DNA of 64,000 bases from Erysipelotrichaceae bacterium (lineage in GTDB: Bacteria; Bacillota_I; Bacilli_A; RFN20; CAG-826). The DNA lies in the NCBI GenBank assembly GCA_015058945.1, contig SVBF01000011.1:133276-197275 (forward strand). Reading direction: 5' to 3'. Below the pieces are notes generated by a model, which saw only the letters and a program-made list of their open reading frames with translations, did no database searches and was not told where the DNA came from. The translations under genes were made by a program, and so were the position numbers. Below, in pieces: positions 42,441 through 51,282 of this stretch. How positions within the stretch are numbered: position 1 is the stretch's first letter; each line of letters starts with the position of its first letter.

Positions 42441-43739
42441 TTAGCGGTAAAGGGAAACGATTTCCGCGTATTTCGAAATGCCCTTGTCGAGGCGGCCAAG
42501 AATGTCCTCTTTGCGGTATAGGCCATCCTTGTTGGCGTTCATCCCCTTAAAGCTTAACGGGACGATCATGGGCGGGTTTTCCAAATCGAGCATCGAGTTA
42601 TCCCTTAGCTGCGCGGCGCTTTGATAGACGAGGCTGATCCCATAATAGTCGTTGCCGTCCTCATCGGCGAATGAATTGAAAACCACCTTGGAGCCAATCG
42701 GGGTTTTGCCTTCGATGGAGGAAGGCAAAACGTAATCGTTCACCTCCAAGCTCGAAAGAACGGAGGAGATGTTGGAATCGTGCCCACACAAAAAGGTGAA
42801 TTTCCGTTCTTCGTCGCTAAGTTCCCCTCTTATTTCCTCCAGCAAGGGATGAGCGACGTTATAGCTGACCAAAGGGGCGCTGAACAAGACATCCCCATAG
42901 ACGTCTTTGATCTCGGAAAGCTCCTTCCACTGCTCGAAGGAAAGGTCATGGCCAAAGCCCGCCTTCTTCGCGTCGGGTTCCTCGTAATATTGCAGCGTCA
43001 AGGCGTCGCTGACGGTGCAGCCGATTTTCAAGGAACCGCTCATCGTGGGCTCTTTGCCCGTTTCGAAGGTGAGGGCGAGGTCATCGGTTTTGAATTCGAG
43101 GACCTCCTTGCTTTTATAGGCTTCGGAATCCCGGAAATCGATGACGTCGCTTAGCAATTCATAATTGTCCTTCAAATGGTCGACGTCGTTTTGAAACAGG
43201 CTTCTGATCTGTTCTTCCGCGGCTTTGTTATAGGCGGGGGAAGCGAAGGTCAGCTGGGGATTGAACGTCGGATCCATGGTATCGAAAGGGACGTGGACTT
43301 CGATGTCAGCATCGAAACTAGGAAGCAAGCCCGAGGAGAAATAATTGCTGGTCGCGATCGTCCGTTGCTTTGCGTTGGCATAGATCCTCACTTCATTGTC
43401 CGAAGGATGGTAATTCAGCGGGAAGAGCTTTTCCTTTTCTAGCCATTTCCGGAAATACTGGCCCATCTGAGTTTCAAGCACGCCGCCTTTTAAGGTCAAT
43501 TCGCTTGTCCCAGAGGACCAATCATGCCAAGAATGGGGCGTCATCCTTTCAAGCAGGGATCCTTTCTCGCTTAAGGGGGAACGGATGTTATGCCTGCTCA
43601 AGATGACGGTTTGGTTTAATTGATAGCCTTCCTTTGACATGGTCTCTTCGGCGGTTTTGTCTTCTTTGCCGCCGCCGCAGGAACACAAGGCAAAAGCCAA
43701 AAGGGAGATGGCCGTCAGGGATAAAAGTCTTTTCTTCAT
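42441..43739 (-). CDS. histidine acid phosphatase-like lipoprotein
   Basis: A 432-residue member of the branch-2 histidine phosphatase family (phytase/glucose-1-phosphatase type). Catalytic motifs are SRHNIRSPL (49-55 for the RHxxRxP core) and CGHDSN, the proton-donor HD motif. The usual RHGxRxP glycine is replaced by asparagine. The N terminus MKKRLLSLTAISLLAFALCS plus Cys-21 is a lipoprotein signal, so the enzyme would be anchored outside the cell and release phosphate from organic phosphates. ATG 43739 has AAAGGA upstream. It is not preceded by the 7-4-7 box, although a phosphatase beside a Pho-like regulon is suggestive. Confidence 0.85.
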   Translation of the reverse strand: MKKRLLSLTAISLLAFALCSCGGGKEDKTAEETMSKEGYQLNQTVILSRHNIRSPLSEKGSLLERMTPHSWHDWSSGTSELTLKGGVLETQMGQYFRKWLEKEKLFPLNYHPSDNEVRIYANAKQRTIATSNYFSSGLLPSFDADIEVHVPFDTMDPTFNPQLTFASPAYNKAAEEQIRSLFQNDVDHLKDNYELLSDVIDFRDSEAYKSKEVLEFKTDDLALTFETGKEPTMSGSLKIGCTVSDALTLQYYEEPDAKKAGFGHDLSFEQWKELSEIKDVYGDVLFSAPLVSYNVAHPLLEEIRGELSDEERKFTFLCGHDSNISSVLSSLEVNDYVLPSSIEGKTPIGSKVVFNSFADEDGNDYYGISLVYQSAAQLRDNSMLDLENPPMIVPLSFKGMNANKDGLYRKEDILGRLDKGISKYAEIVSLYR

Positions 43740-43887
43740 GGTTGCATTTCCTTTCGTTATCGTGTGATTTCGCTTTGTCATCCTCGCGCCCTCTTCTATG
43801 CCGATGCGGCCGGGAGAGGACGAGGAAGTTGGTTTTGCTCACTTTCTTGCCCATTTTTTGCTCACCGCCCGAGGGTGTGGCTTGTCT

Positions 43888-44073
43888 TTCAAAAGCAAAG
43901 GGGATCGTTACTCGAATGAAATCCTCTGCGATCTCGAAGGCGTTTTCGCCATAGGCATTTACGATTATGTTCACCCCTCTGCCCGAGCGCTCACTGATTC
44001 GCAACTGCAAGAATATTTCAGCGAGTTCCCTACAACGCGGCTCATTTCGACCGCGCTTGCCATCCCCACGCAT
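43888..44073 (-). pseudogene. C-terminal fragment of an AlbA_2/HATPase_c_4 protein
   Basis: Residues GRNEPRCRELAEIFLQLRIS followed by ERSGRGVNIIVNAYGENAF and DFIRVTIPF match the end of the ATP-binding domain in Schlafen/AlbA_2-type regulators (RNP-LA-IF...ERxGRGI). Everything upstream is missing and the frame loses similarity after FAF. A remnant. Confidence 0.6.
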
Positions 44074-44102
44074 TTCAGGAGAGCTATTATTGCTTCGTAA
44101 AA

Positions 44103-45230
44103 CTACGCAATCTTGATTGAAAGGGCGGGGCGCACACCGTAGTACGTCCTATAGCAGTCGCTGGTTCCGAGGTTGCCGTCGCCGTCGACACACCACGCTT
44201 GGACGTCGTCGGCGTCGGAAGGGGAACGAGTCCAATAAGTGCCATTAAATAGATAAGATGAACGCGTGTCGTAATAAGCGCCTTTTGCTCTAGCCCAGTC
44301 TGTCGTTTTGCAATATCTAGCACTCGTTTTATCGAAATAATCAGGATTGATATAATCTTTGAAGCTTGGCAAAAACACATTGTCTTCGGTGTTGTTGCAA
44401 GCATATGGATTTTCACCGATTGGATTCGTTGTTAAAGCGCTGTTATCGACAGTTGTTTCTTGAATATAACTATTGTGTAAAGCGAATGCCGAATTGTAAA
44501 AGTCGATATTTAACCAATCGCGAATATCACTATATTCATAATTATTCGGACAGATCTTTTCGCCGCCACTCCATCTATAGCCTGTGTCCTCGTAGTAACA
44601 ATAGGCATCTAATACAACACTAGAGAGGATGTAGCGTTCTCCGTTGGCGTTCGAAAGGACATTCCAGGTAATTGGTTCGCATTTAAACCAATAGGTGGTT
44701 CCGTCTACGATTTGAGCGCCATTATCGAAATGATAATCTAATTCAACTGTAGCTTTTACTTTTGCGTAATATGCATTTTTATAGAAGTAATAACCGCTAG
44801 TTTCTGATAATCCATTTAAAGCTGTTATCAAACTTTCGTCATCCACGACTGTTTGAGGATATATGCCATAAGTCACTGTTTTTTCTCCAAAAACAGGGGT
44901 TATTCCCCATTGTTCGTTTAAGCACCAAACATATCTATCGTCATCTCTAGATAAAGAGGCAAATGAATCATATTTGGAAAAATCATGTTCCACGCATGTG
45001 ACTCCTGGATCAGTAAATTGGTGGGTAGCACATCCGTTAATGCTACTGGCCCAGAATTCTTTGCTTCCGTGAGTGGTTGCAGTTGGAGCAACCGCTGCAA
45101 AATGATGCCAAACCTCACCATTCGTAGCGGAAAAAGATGAACTTTTTAGACCACCGGTAATACCCAAAATGGCACCGGTGATCGCAACCATTGTTACAGT
45201 AACAGACAATAGAATTTTCTCTCTTTTCAT
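44103..45230 (-). CDS. exported DUF6273-domain protein
   Basis: A 375-residue protein with an N-terminal signal or anchor (MKREKILLSVTVTMVAITGA). From residue ~150 it matches DUF6273: YGIYPQT, WFKCEPITWNVL, the SDIRDWLNIDFYNSAF block, TDWARAKGAYYD, YWTRSPS and GVRPALSI. The domain is common in gut Bacillota surface proteins; function unknown. It is more AT-rich than its neighbours, suggesting transfer. ATG 45230 is chosen over a longer start. The first domain (residues 30-110) is not recognised. Confidence 0.85.
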   Translation of the reverse strand: MKREKILLSVTVTMVAITGAILGITGGLKSSSFSATNGEVWHHFAAVAPTATTHGSKEFWASSINGCATHQFTDPGVTCVEHDFSKYDSFASLSRDDDRYVWCLNEQWGITPVFGEKTVTYGIYPQTVVDDESLITALNGLSETSGYYFYKNAYYAKVKATVELDYHFDNGAQIVDGTTYWFKCEPITWNVLSNANGERYILSSVVLDAYCYYEDTGYRWSGGEKICPNNYEYSDIRDWLNIDFYNSAFALHNSYIQETTVDNSALTTNPIGENPYACNNTEDNVFLPSFKDYINPDYFDKTSARYCKTTDWARAKGAYYDTRSSYLFNGTYWTRSPSDADDVQAWCVDGDGNLGTSDCYRTYYGVRPALSIKIA

Positions 45231-45553
45231 ATTTACAAACCCTGTGGATAAAAATAGCAAATATATTTATATTGCATCAACATTTTTATGAAATAAAACC
45301 ACTGAATTGCTGAGCTTATCGCCAAGTGACAAACTAAATGCAGTTTAGTAACGAAATCCGCTCTGAATTAGCGACTACGATGGGCTGATATAAAAGGTAC
45401 TTGCCGCTGATAAAAGCTAACGAGTATCTGATTGCCCGCGTTCGCGGATGATTATGGTCTTTAGCGGAATGGCAGACCGCAAGGAAGGATCGTTATAAGC
45501 CCATCGCGACGAAAAGACGTCTCGCGGTTTTGGCGAGCCCTCCCTTATCTCCC

Positions 45554-46858
45554 TTAGCCAAGGGAAAGAAGGAAATCCGCGACGTTGACGACTTCGAACC
45601 CCTCCTCGGTCCGCAATCTGGGGATCGGGTCCGCAACCACGATGACCTTTCTCTTCGCGTCCTTAAGTAGCGAAAAGGGCCTCTTCTCCCTTGCCTGTGT
45701 CTCTTTGTCCAGCGCAGAAAAGCACACCTGCAGGTAGATGTCCCCGTCTTCCCGGGTGGCGTAGAAGTCCACTTCGTAAGTCAACCGCACGCTGGTGCCG
45801 TCTCGTTTTTCCACGGAGTCGAAGGAGCCGACGCTTACCTGGTAACCATGGTAACGCAACTCGTTGTAAACGACGCCTTCCATGACCTGCCCGTAATCCG
45901 GGAAAGCGAAGGAAAGCCTAGCGTTTCGAAGTCCTGGGTCGGCGAAGTAATATTTCCTTAAACCGCCGATGATGCCACCGCCCTTGACGTCGTAGCGTTC
46001 CGCCTTGTGAAGGAGGAAGGCGTCCTCGAAGGCATCGATGTAGTTGGAGACCGCATCGTGAGAGATATCGATTCCCTTTTCCGATTTCATTCTGTCGCGA
46101 AGTTTACCGACGTTGATTAGCTGCCCAGAAGTTTGGGCAAGGAGGGTGCAAAGCTCGTCCAAGGACTCGCTTTTGCGGATATGGTGATGGTCCAGAATAT
46201 CCCTGAAATAGACTTTCGCAAACAGCGAAGAGAGATACTCCTCCTTCCCCTTTCCCTCCTTGAGGACCGCAAGAGGCATGCCGCCGTGGGTGGCAAACTC
46301 AAGGTAATCCCTCATCGGATCGAGGCCGGAATGGGCGTGGTATTCGGAAAAGGAAAGGGGCCGGACGCGGATCTCGGTCGCCTTGTCGCGAAACTCTGTG
46401 ACGATGTCCGAAGAAAGCATTTTGGAATTGCTGCCGGTGACATATAGATCGATGTTTGCCTCCCGTGACAAGCCAAGAACCACGTCAACGAAGGAGACGG
46501 TCTGCTCATCCCCTTCCTTCGCTAGGACGTGTTTGCCACCCGTCAGAGCCGGGTTCACGATTTCAAAGACCTCCTGTATCTCATCGAGGAATACGTAATA
46601 GCGGCGGCTTTTGTCCTCGGTCATCGCCCTCACGCGCTCGCCTAATTCCAAAGGGTCGCGCAAAGCTTGGTTCTTATCGTCGTCGAGGGGGATATATATG
46701 ATGCTTGTCTCCTCTACCCCAACGGATCGGAGGTAGGATGGATAAATATCCGTTAGCAAGTAGGATTTGCCACACCGGCGGAGTCCTGTGATCACTTTCG
46801 GGAAGCCATTGTCCCTCGCGTCGATGAGCTGTTTTAGATATAAAGGCCGTTCGATCAT
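45554..46858 (-). CDS. AAA_14/DUF4143 ATPase (copy 3)
   Basis: A 434-residue ATPase of a different subfamily from copies 1 and 2. Walker A is ITGLRRCGKSYLL near residue 28, Walker B is YYVFLDEIQEV near 92, sensor-like YVTGSNSKML follows, and the DUF4143 C terminus shows EVDFYATREDGDIYLQV. ATG 46858 has GAGG eight bases upstream. A perfect palindrome, TGTAGAATTCTACA, lies 17 bases before the start, probably an operator. Degenerate relatives of this promoter and of the C terminus survive at 35296-35340 and 30142-30375, so the family has been gained and lost repeatedly here. Function unknown. Confidence 0.86.
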   Translation of the reverse strand: MIERPLYLKQLIDARDNGFPKVITGLRRCGKSYLLTDIYPSYLRSVGVEETSIIYIPLDDDKNQALRDPLELGERVRAMTEDKSRRYYVFLDEIQEVFEIVNPALTGGKHVLAKEGDEQTVSFVDVVLGLSREANIDLYVTGSNSKMLSSDIVTEFRDKATEIRVRPLSFSEYHAHSGLDPMRDYLEFATHGGMPLAVLKEGKGKEEYLSSLFAKVYFRDILDHHHIRKSESLDELCTLLAQTSGQLINVGKLRDRMKSEKGIDISHDAVSNYIDAFEDAFLLHKAERYDVKGGGIIGGLRKYYFADPGLRNARLSFAFPDYGQVMEGVVYNELRYHGYQVSVGSFDSVEKRDGTSVRLTYEVDFYATREDGDIYLQVCFSALDKETQAREKRPFSLLKDAKRKVIVVADPIPRLRTEEGFEVVNVADFLLSLG

Positions 46859-46874
46859 ATATAACCTCAAATTC

Positions 46875-46888
46875 TGTAGAATTCTACA
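46875..46888. promoter_or_regulatory. TGTAGAATTCTACA palindrome
   Basis: Perfect 14-bp palindrome 17 bases upstream of ATPase 3. A degenerate version with the same following bases (GTAGATTTCTAC, then TTTTGTCGATTAGAT) occurs at 35304-35335 without its gene. Confidence 0.55.
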
Positions 46889-46949
46889 TTTTTTTCGGTT
46901 AGATGATACCTTATGCTATGTCGAAAGGCAAGACCGCCCGCATGACACA

Positions 46950-47126
46950 AACGGCAAAGGCATGGACGAAACTGCCGTGCACCTATCCTTCCAAGGAATC
47001 ACGACCCCGATGGGCGTAGCGACCTACGATAACGCCAGAGCCAAGGAAATCGCGGCCCATCTGCCTACGGCGGAAGAACTTCAAGCCCAGATCAGCATCG
47101 CCGAAAAGGAATACAAAAGAGGTTAA
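46950..47126 (+). pseudogene. DUF1016/YhcG C-terminal fragment
   Basis: The frame ending at 47126 reads GKGMDETAVHLSFQGITTPM, then VATYDNARAKEIAAHLPTAE, matching the very end of YhcG-like (DUF1016) PD-(D/E)xK proteins (...P.GV..Y....LP....L). The rest of the gene is absent. Confidence 0.5.
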
Positions 47127-47130
47127 AACC

Positions 47131-47715
47131 ATGCCGCAAGAAACCGAAACCGACTTTATTCAGGAAGTCAAAGAGCTGTTGAACTCAGCCAGAGAAAGAA
47201 CCAAGGCCGCGATAAATATCGCAATGGTCTATACCTATTACGAAATCGGCAGAAGGATCCTCAAGCAGGAACAAAAAGGGCTGAACAGAGCCGAATATGG
47301 AAAAAAGATCCTAAAGCAATTATCTAGCGCACTGACGAAAGAATTTGGCAAAGGATGCTCCATTTCTAACCTGAAATCGATTCGCCAGTTTTTCGTCGTA
47401 TATTCGCAAGATCGAATTGGACAAACAGCGTTTAGCCAATCTCAAAACCTGCCAACGACCCTCGAGGGAAGGCGATTCTATTTGGGATGGGGACATTACG
47501 TAAGACTTATGAGGATCTCAAATCTCGAAGAAAGGCATTTCTATGGAATAGAAACATACAAAAACAACTGGAGCGTCAGGGAACTAAACCGCCAATTCGA
47601 TGACGCAAAGGGATTCTCCGTTAGAAACCTTCAGGCGATGAGACAATTCTATGAATTGTTCCCCCAAGATGAAATTACGCAGCAACTTGCTGCACAAATT
47701 GCAATGGTGCCTTAG
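47131..47715 (+). CDS. truncated/rearranged DUF1016 (YhcG) N-terminal protein
   Basis: A 194-residue frame. Residues 1-90 match the DUF1016 N-terminal domain (NIAMVYTYYEIGRRILKQEQ, AEYGKKILKQLSSALTKEFG). Residues 95-150 continue to the start of the nuclease half (LGWGHYVRLMRISNLEERHF), then switch back to an N-terminal-like block (DAKGFSVRNLQAMRQFYELF) and stop. The normal protein is about 340 residues. This looks like recombination between two copies, so the product is probably inactive. It follows another DUF1016 remnant by four bases. Confidence 0.65.
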   Translation: MPQETETDFIQEVKELLNSARERTKAAINIAMVYTYYEIGRRILKQEQKGLNRAEYGKKILKQLSSALTKEFGKGCSISNLKSIRQFFVVYSQDRIGQTAFSQSQNLPTTLEGRRFYLGWGHYVRLMRISNLEERHFYGIETYKNNWSVRELNRQFDDAKGFSVRNLQAMRQFYELFPQDEITQQLAAQIAMVP

Positions 47716-47962
47716 GGGCACATCCTCCCCCCATAATAATGATTCGTGCATCACCGTTTTTGCACCAATCGATTTACGAAAAGAGTCCATGATAAACAAC
47801 GTGACTTTTTTGCTGTAGGCATTTGCGAGTAAGGGGTTAAGCATGTTCCGTGCGGTCCCTGTTTGAGCCATCCTTTTTTATCCCTGTTCCCTTGGAAAAC
47901 GAAAATAGGAAAAGTCCCGCCCCCATAAAGCCACGAAACTGAAGAAGCACCGATTGTTGGCT

Positions 47963-48021
47963 AATAAAAAGAGCGGGTTTCCCCGCGGCCAGTATTTCTC
48001 TGGTCATCTAGTGATATTATA
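47963..48021 (-). ncRNA. short two-hairpin RNA downstream of DUF3800 gene
   Basis: On the minus strand TATAAT (48021-48016) is followed by GACCAGAGAAATACTGGCC and GCGGGGAAACCCGC hairpins and TCTTTTTATT. The promoter-hairpin-GC-stem-terminator layout resembles the leaders of the two DUF3800 genes, and it lies ~90 bases beyond the end of one of them. No gene follows on this strand. Confidence 0.45.
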
Positions 48022-48111
48022 GCCGCTCATCGGTGAACGCCAAGCAAGCTTTGCGATCGAATTTGCGGCCGATAGTTGCTCAATGCTGTCGTGTTTTCTT
48101 TGAACCCGGCG

Positions 48112-48783
48112 TTAAAGTTCTTTCGCCTTGAACCTGCCGAGCAGTTCCTTCTTGATTTTCCTTCTCTTCCCGAGGAATTTTTCTTCGCTGTGCGTGAACC
48201 CTCCATGGACCAGCTTATAATCCAAATTGTCTAGGACGCAAAGGAGATCCGCCACCTGCATGAAGAGGTCTTCCCATTGGTTTGTCTTCGTGAAAGTGAC
48301 CTTGCTAAGCGTGGTTAAGAAAGCGCCGCTCAATACCTTAGTGCAGGTCTTTTGCCCGGCATCGTAATGGACGATCACCTCATCATATTTGGAAAGCAGC
48401 GCAGCGTTGTCCGTAAGGATTTTAGCCGTCCTTTCTAAGAGTTCTCCCTCCAGCGAGAAAGGCGAAGTGGATTCGGTTTTCGCTACCCTTGCGACTTTAA
48501 AGGAAAAATCGATTCCGCCGGCATAGGAGACCAACGCATAGAACAAAGCTTGCCTATCCTCCCGCAGAACGCCCTCGTAGGGTTCCTCCCCGCGGATGAG
48601 GTTTCCGCAGTGGATGAAGTGGTCGCCTCCATATTTTCGGATGGCGCTTTTCAATATCCGTAGGTTTTTGTTCCGATCGGAGACCTCGTCTAGAAATAGG
48701 AGGCTAAGCGAATAGATGGGGCTATGCTCGCTATAAGGCCCGGCATCGCCAAGCTCATCCGCGTAAACGTGTATTTTTCGCAT
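48112..48783 (-). CDS. DUF3800 protein
   Basis: A 223-residue DUF3800 protein, a family with an RNase-H-like fold predicted and unknown function. Landmarks are HVYADELGDAGPY at the N terminus (acidic residues of the fold), HFIHCGNLIRGEEPYEG, and VHYDAGQKTCTKVL near residue 138. AGGAGG lies seven bases before the ATG. The conserved leader RNA precedes it. A frameshifted paralogue lies at 50599. Confidence 0.85.
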   Translation of the reverse strand: MRKIHVYADELGDAGPYSEHSPIYSLSLLFLDEVSDRNKNLRILKSAIRKYGGDHFIHCGNLIRGEEPYEGVLREDRQALFYALVSYAGGIDFSFKVARVAKTESTSPFSLEGELLERTAKILTDNAALLSKYDEVIVHYDAGQKTCTKVLSGAFLTTLSKVTFTKTNQWEDLFMQVADLLCVLDNLDYKLVHGGFTHSEEKFLGKRRKIKKELLGRFKAKEL

Positions 48784-48802
48784 GCTTTGACCTCCTCTTT
48801 AG

Positions 48803-48898
48803 ACAAAGAAAGCGGGAATACTCCCGCACTTCGATGGACCCCGGAAGGCTTATCTTCCGTGCCCACCTATATTATGGATAAAAAGTTCTTAAAAACAA
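48803..48898 (-). ncRNA. DUF3800-associated leader RNA, copy A
   Basis: Promoter TTGTTT (48898-48893), 16 bases, CATAAT (48876-48871), then a ~60-nt leader with hairpins GGAAG/CTTCC and GCGGGAG/CTCCCGC-type followed by TTTCTTT, ending at the ribosome site. Sequence and structure are conserved with copy B. Published comparative work describes DUF3800-associated RNA motifs; this appears to be one, and the terminal hairpin could act as an attenuator. Confidence 0.65.
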
Positions 48899-49237
48899 GT
48901 AGGCGAGGGCAAGAATTCGAAGCAACGTCGATTTTCATTTGTCAATATCTACATATAAAAAAGTTCCTTCCGATGCACTCGTTTTGGGAACTGTTTCTAC
49001 AAATTGATGTCTGAGGGGCTTTCCCCGCCAACTTTTATTCGTTCGATGCCATCTAGTTTTCCATTCGAACCGATTAACTAAGTTAATAAGTTTTTACTAT
49101 TCTTTACTACGCCCGCCGTTGTGTTCGACTGCGCCTTCCGGCGATTTGAATCCATTAACTGACTTTTCGATCGTCGCATCATTGTCTTGCTTTCGGGTCG
49201 TTTGCAACGACGACCATGAAGTCGGAGTTCCCCTCTT

Positions 49238-49321
49238 TCAACGCGAGTCTGCCGCCAAGGTCAACAACACCCTCAATGCTTTCAATCCACCGTTTTTTTC
49301 AAAACTTTTGCGGTCAATCAT
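49238..49321 (-). pseudogene. truncated AbiEii-type nucleotidyltransferase toxin
   Basis: The ATG overlaps the end of the AbiEi-like gene by eight bases, as in AbiE operons. The first residues MIDRKSFEK match the start of AbiEii toxins, then similarity ends and a stop follows after 27 codons. A second, unrelated frame (GVVDLGGRLALKEGNSDFMV, ending 49179) continues, so the toxin gene has been replaced by foreign sequence. Confidence 0.55.
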
Positions 49322-50060
49322 AGAATTCTTTCTCGAGCCCACTTTTTGCAACGATGGTCTTCAATCGTTCCTCCTTGCTGCGGTCCTTTGCATATCTTTC
49401 AAGCGTCGAGGCATTATAAGCGTATTGCCTCAATGCGTTTCGGAAAATCTCCTCAAACATTGCGTCATCGCCCCCGAAATCACCGGACAGACAATCGATG
49501 AGCAGTTTCTCAATCGTGGGAGCGCATATAAGGGGACTATCGGCGCTAGCATAGAGCCGCTTGCCCCTCCTATCCAAGGGCGTCCTCCAATGAAGTCCAG
49601 ATAAGAATACCGTCATATCGTTTGTGTATGGGGTGCTGCCTTTGCGAAGGGCAACAGGTTGATAACCATGTCTCGCTAGCAGCGAGGCGAGTTCGTCGTG
49701 GACGACCTTTGGGGCATATACAATCAGCCTGGGCGAAAAGGACTGCAAAGAGAGAAAACGATTTAATTCATACCCGCTGACAGGGCAAACGGCAACGGGA
49801 AATGGCAATTCGGAGAGAACGGATTCCAAAGGTAGGTCGATCTCACTTGGCTTAAATCGGACCCTTTCGGCCATCGGCAGATAGACCCCGTCCCTATGTT
49901 CAAAGCATTGACCCTCGTCGATCAGTCGTTTGATCAGGGGCGAAAGGTCGGATGAGGATGAAAGCCCTTCGGCGCGTAAACGCTCCCGGAGTTCTTCCTT
50001 GGTTACCTTTCCTTTGTGGGCAATCCAAGAGCCTATGCGAATAACATCATCGTGTTTCAT
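49314..50060 (-). CDS. AbiEi/DUF6577-like antitoxin
   Basis: A 248-residue protein with a winged-helix N terminus (VTKEELRERLRAEGLSSSSD, IKRLIDEGQCFEHRDGVYLP) and a C-terminal domain ending AYNASTLERYAKDRSKEERL, as in type IV antitoxins (AbiEi, DUF6577). These repress the operon and counteract an AbiEii nucleotidyltransferase. Here only the first codons of the toxin survive downstream, so it is an orphan antitoxin. That could leave it as a protective relic against invading AbiE modules. Confidence 0.7.
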   Translation of the reverse strand: MKHDDVIRIGSWIAHKGKVTKEELRERLRAEGLSSSSDLSPLIKRLIDEGQCFEHRDGVYLPMAERVRFKPSEIDLPLESVLSELPFPVAVCPVSGYELNRFLSLQSFSPRLIVYAPKVVHDELASLLARHGYQPVALRKGSTPYTNDMTVFLSGLHWRTPLDRRGKRLYASADSPLICAPTIEKLLIDCLSGDFGGDDAMFEEIFRNALRQYAYNASTLERYAKDRSKEERLKTIVAKSGLEKEFYD

Positions 50061-50173
50061 GTCATAACTGTACTCGATTTATCAAAAAAATAAAATATTT
50101 TGATGTTTCGGATATTGCAATAGCTTGAATTGAGCAACAAAAGTGCGGCCGGATTCTAGGTGATACTTTTTTA

Positions 50174-50325
50174 CTATCGATCGAAGGACCATGGCAATTT
50201 TGCCGCTGCCGGTGGCAAATTTGATAAGTCGTGATGCGTCTCGTAGAACTTTCGCATCCTAGCAAGGTTTCTAGGCGAAAAGCCTTTGGCATCTGGGAAA
50301 TCGGCTTTTAAGGAAGCGGAAAGCA
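50174..50325 (-). pseudogene. DUF1016 N-terminal fragment
   Basis: The frame contains LKADFPDAKGFSPRNLARMR followed by KFYETHHDLS and AAAKLPW, the DUF1016 signature, then breaks off. It is a separate copy from the fragments at 46950-47715. Confidence 0.6.
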
Positions 50326-50598
50326 AATTGATGAAATTATAGGTGAAGATGGGAGGGTACAAGAGTTTGCCATACATTTTATTTGGTAATTTATTTGGTA
50401 ATTTATTTGGTATTTAATCTAGTAAAGCCAGCTATCGCAAAAAACGCGGCCCTTCTCAACGATGGCGGCGCCAACGCCCTTCTTCGCAGCTGTGTTGATG
50501 ATGACGGCATCGATCTCTTCTTGCGAATGCGTACATTTCTTCTTCCTCCTTCACTGGCAAATCCTTTTGATGACCGCATTGCAATCTTGTGAATTGCC

Positions 50599-51266
50599 TC
50601 ACACCCTTTTCTTCTTGAACCTGCCCAGAACCTCTTTCTTAATCTTTTGCCTTTTGCCAAGAAACGCTTCCTCGCTCCGAGACAAGTGACCTCGTTCTAG
50701 TTTATAGGAGATGTTCTCGAGGACGCAGAGCAAGTCCGCTACCTGCATGAAGACGTCTTCCGATTGCGCCGTTTTCTCGAAAGAAACGCGGGCGTAGCGG
50801 TTCAAGAAAACTTTGTTGAGGGAATGGGTGCACAGCTTCTGGCCACCATCTAATGAAGAACGATCCGGTTGAACGAGGATAGGTATTCCGCGTTGCGGTC
50901 CAAGACGGCCAATAGCTCGCGAACAAGGCAGTCCTCCAGCGGCGATTCCAGGATTTCCTTGGAAACCATCGCGACCGAGAAGCGGAAATCGATTCCCGCG
51001 GCATAGGTAAGCAACGCCCAGAAAAGCCTTTGCCTCTCCTCGCGCAGCTTCCCTTCGTAAGGCTTCTCCCCGCGAATGAGGTTTCCCGAATGGATAAACC
51101 TACCGAGCCCGAAGCGCTTCTCCTCCCTTTTTAAGGCCGACAAACCCTTTCTTCGGTCGGTGGCTTCGTCAATGAAAATAAGGCTCAACGCGTAGATCGG
51201 ACTCCTTTCGTCGTAAGGACCGATGTCGCCGATCTCATCGGCGTAAACATGCAACGTCTTGTCCAT
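50599..51266 (-). pseudogene. frameshifted DUF3800 gene (copy 2)
   Basis: The first ~138 codons (MDKTLHVYADEIGDIGPY..., FIHSGNLIRGEKPYEG) match the intact DUF3800 protein at 48112. At about 50850 the frame hits TAG. One missing base restores HYDGGQKLCTHSL in the next frame, which continues to the stop at 50599 (AFLGKRQKIKKEVLGRFKKK). The lesion hits the YDxGQK motif. The promoter and leader are intact, so it is a recent pseudogene or a consensus error. GAGGTGG precedes ATG 51266. Confidence 0.8.
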
Positions 51267-51282
51267 AGGCCACCTCATTAGA

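Noticed and set aside
45231..45553. Possible gene between DUF6273 and ATPase 3
   Set aside because: No frame with a start, ribosome site or coding-like codon use; only AT-rich upstream sequence of the DUF6273 gene.
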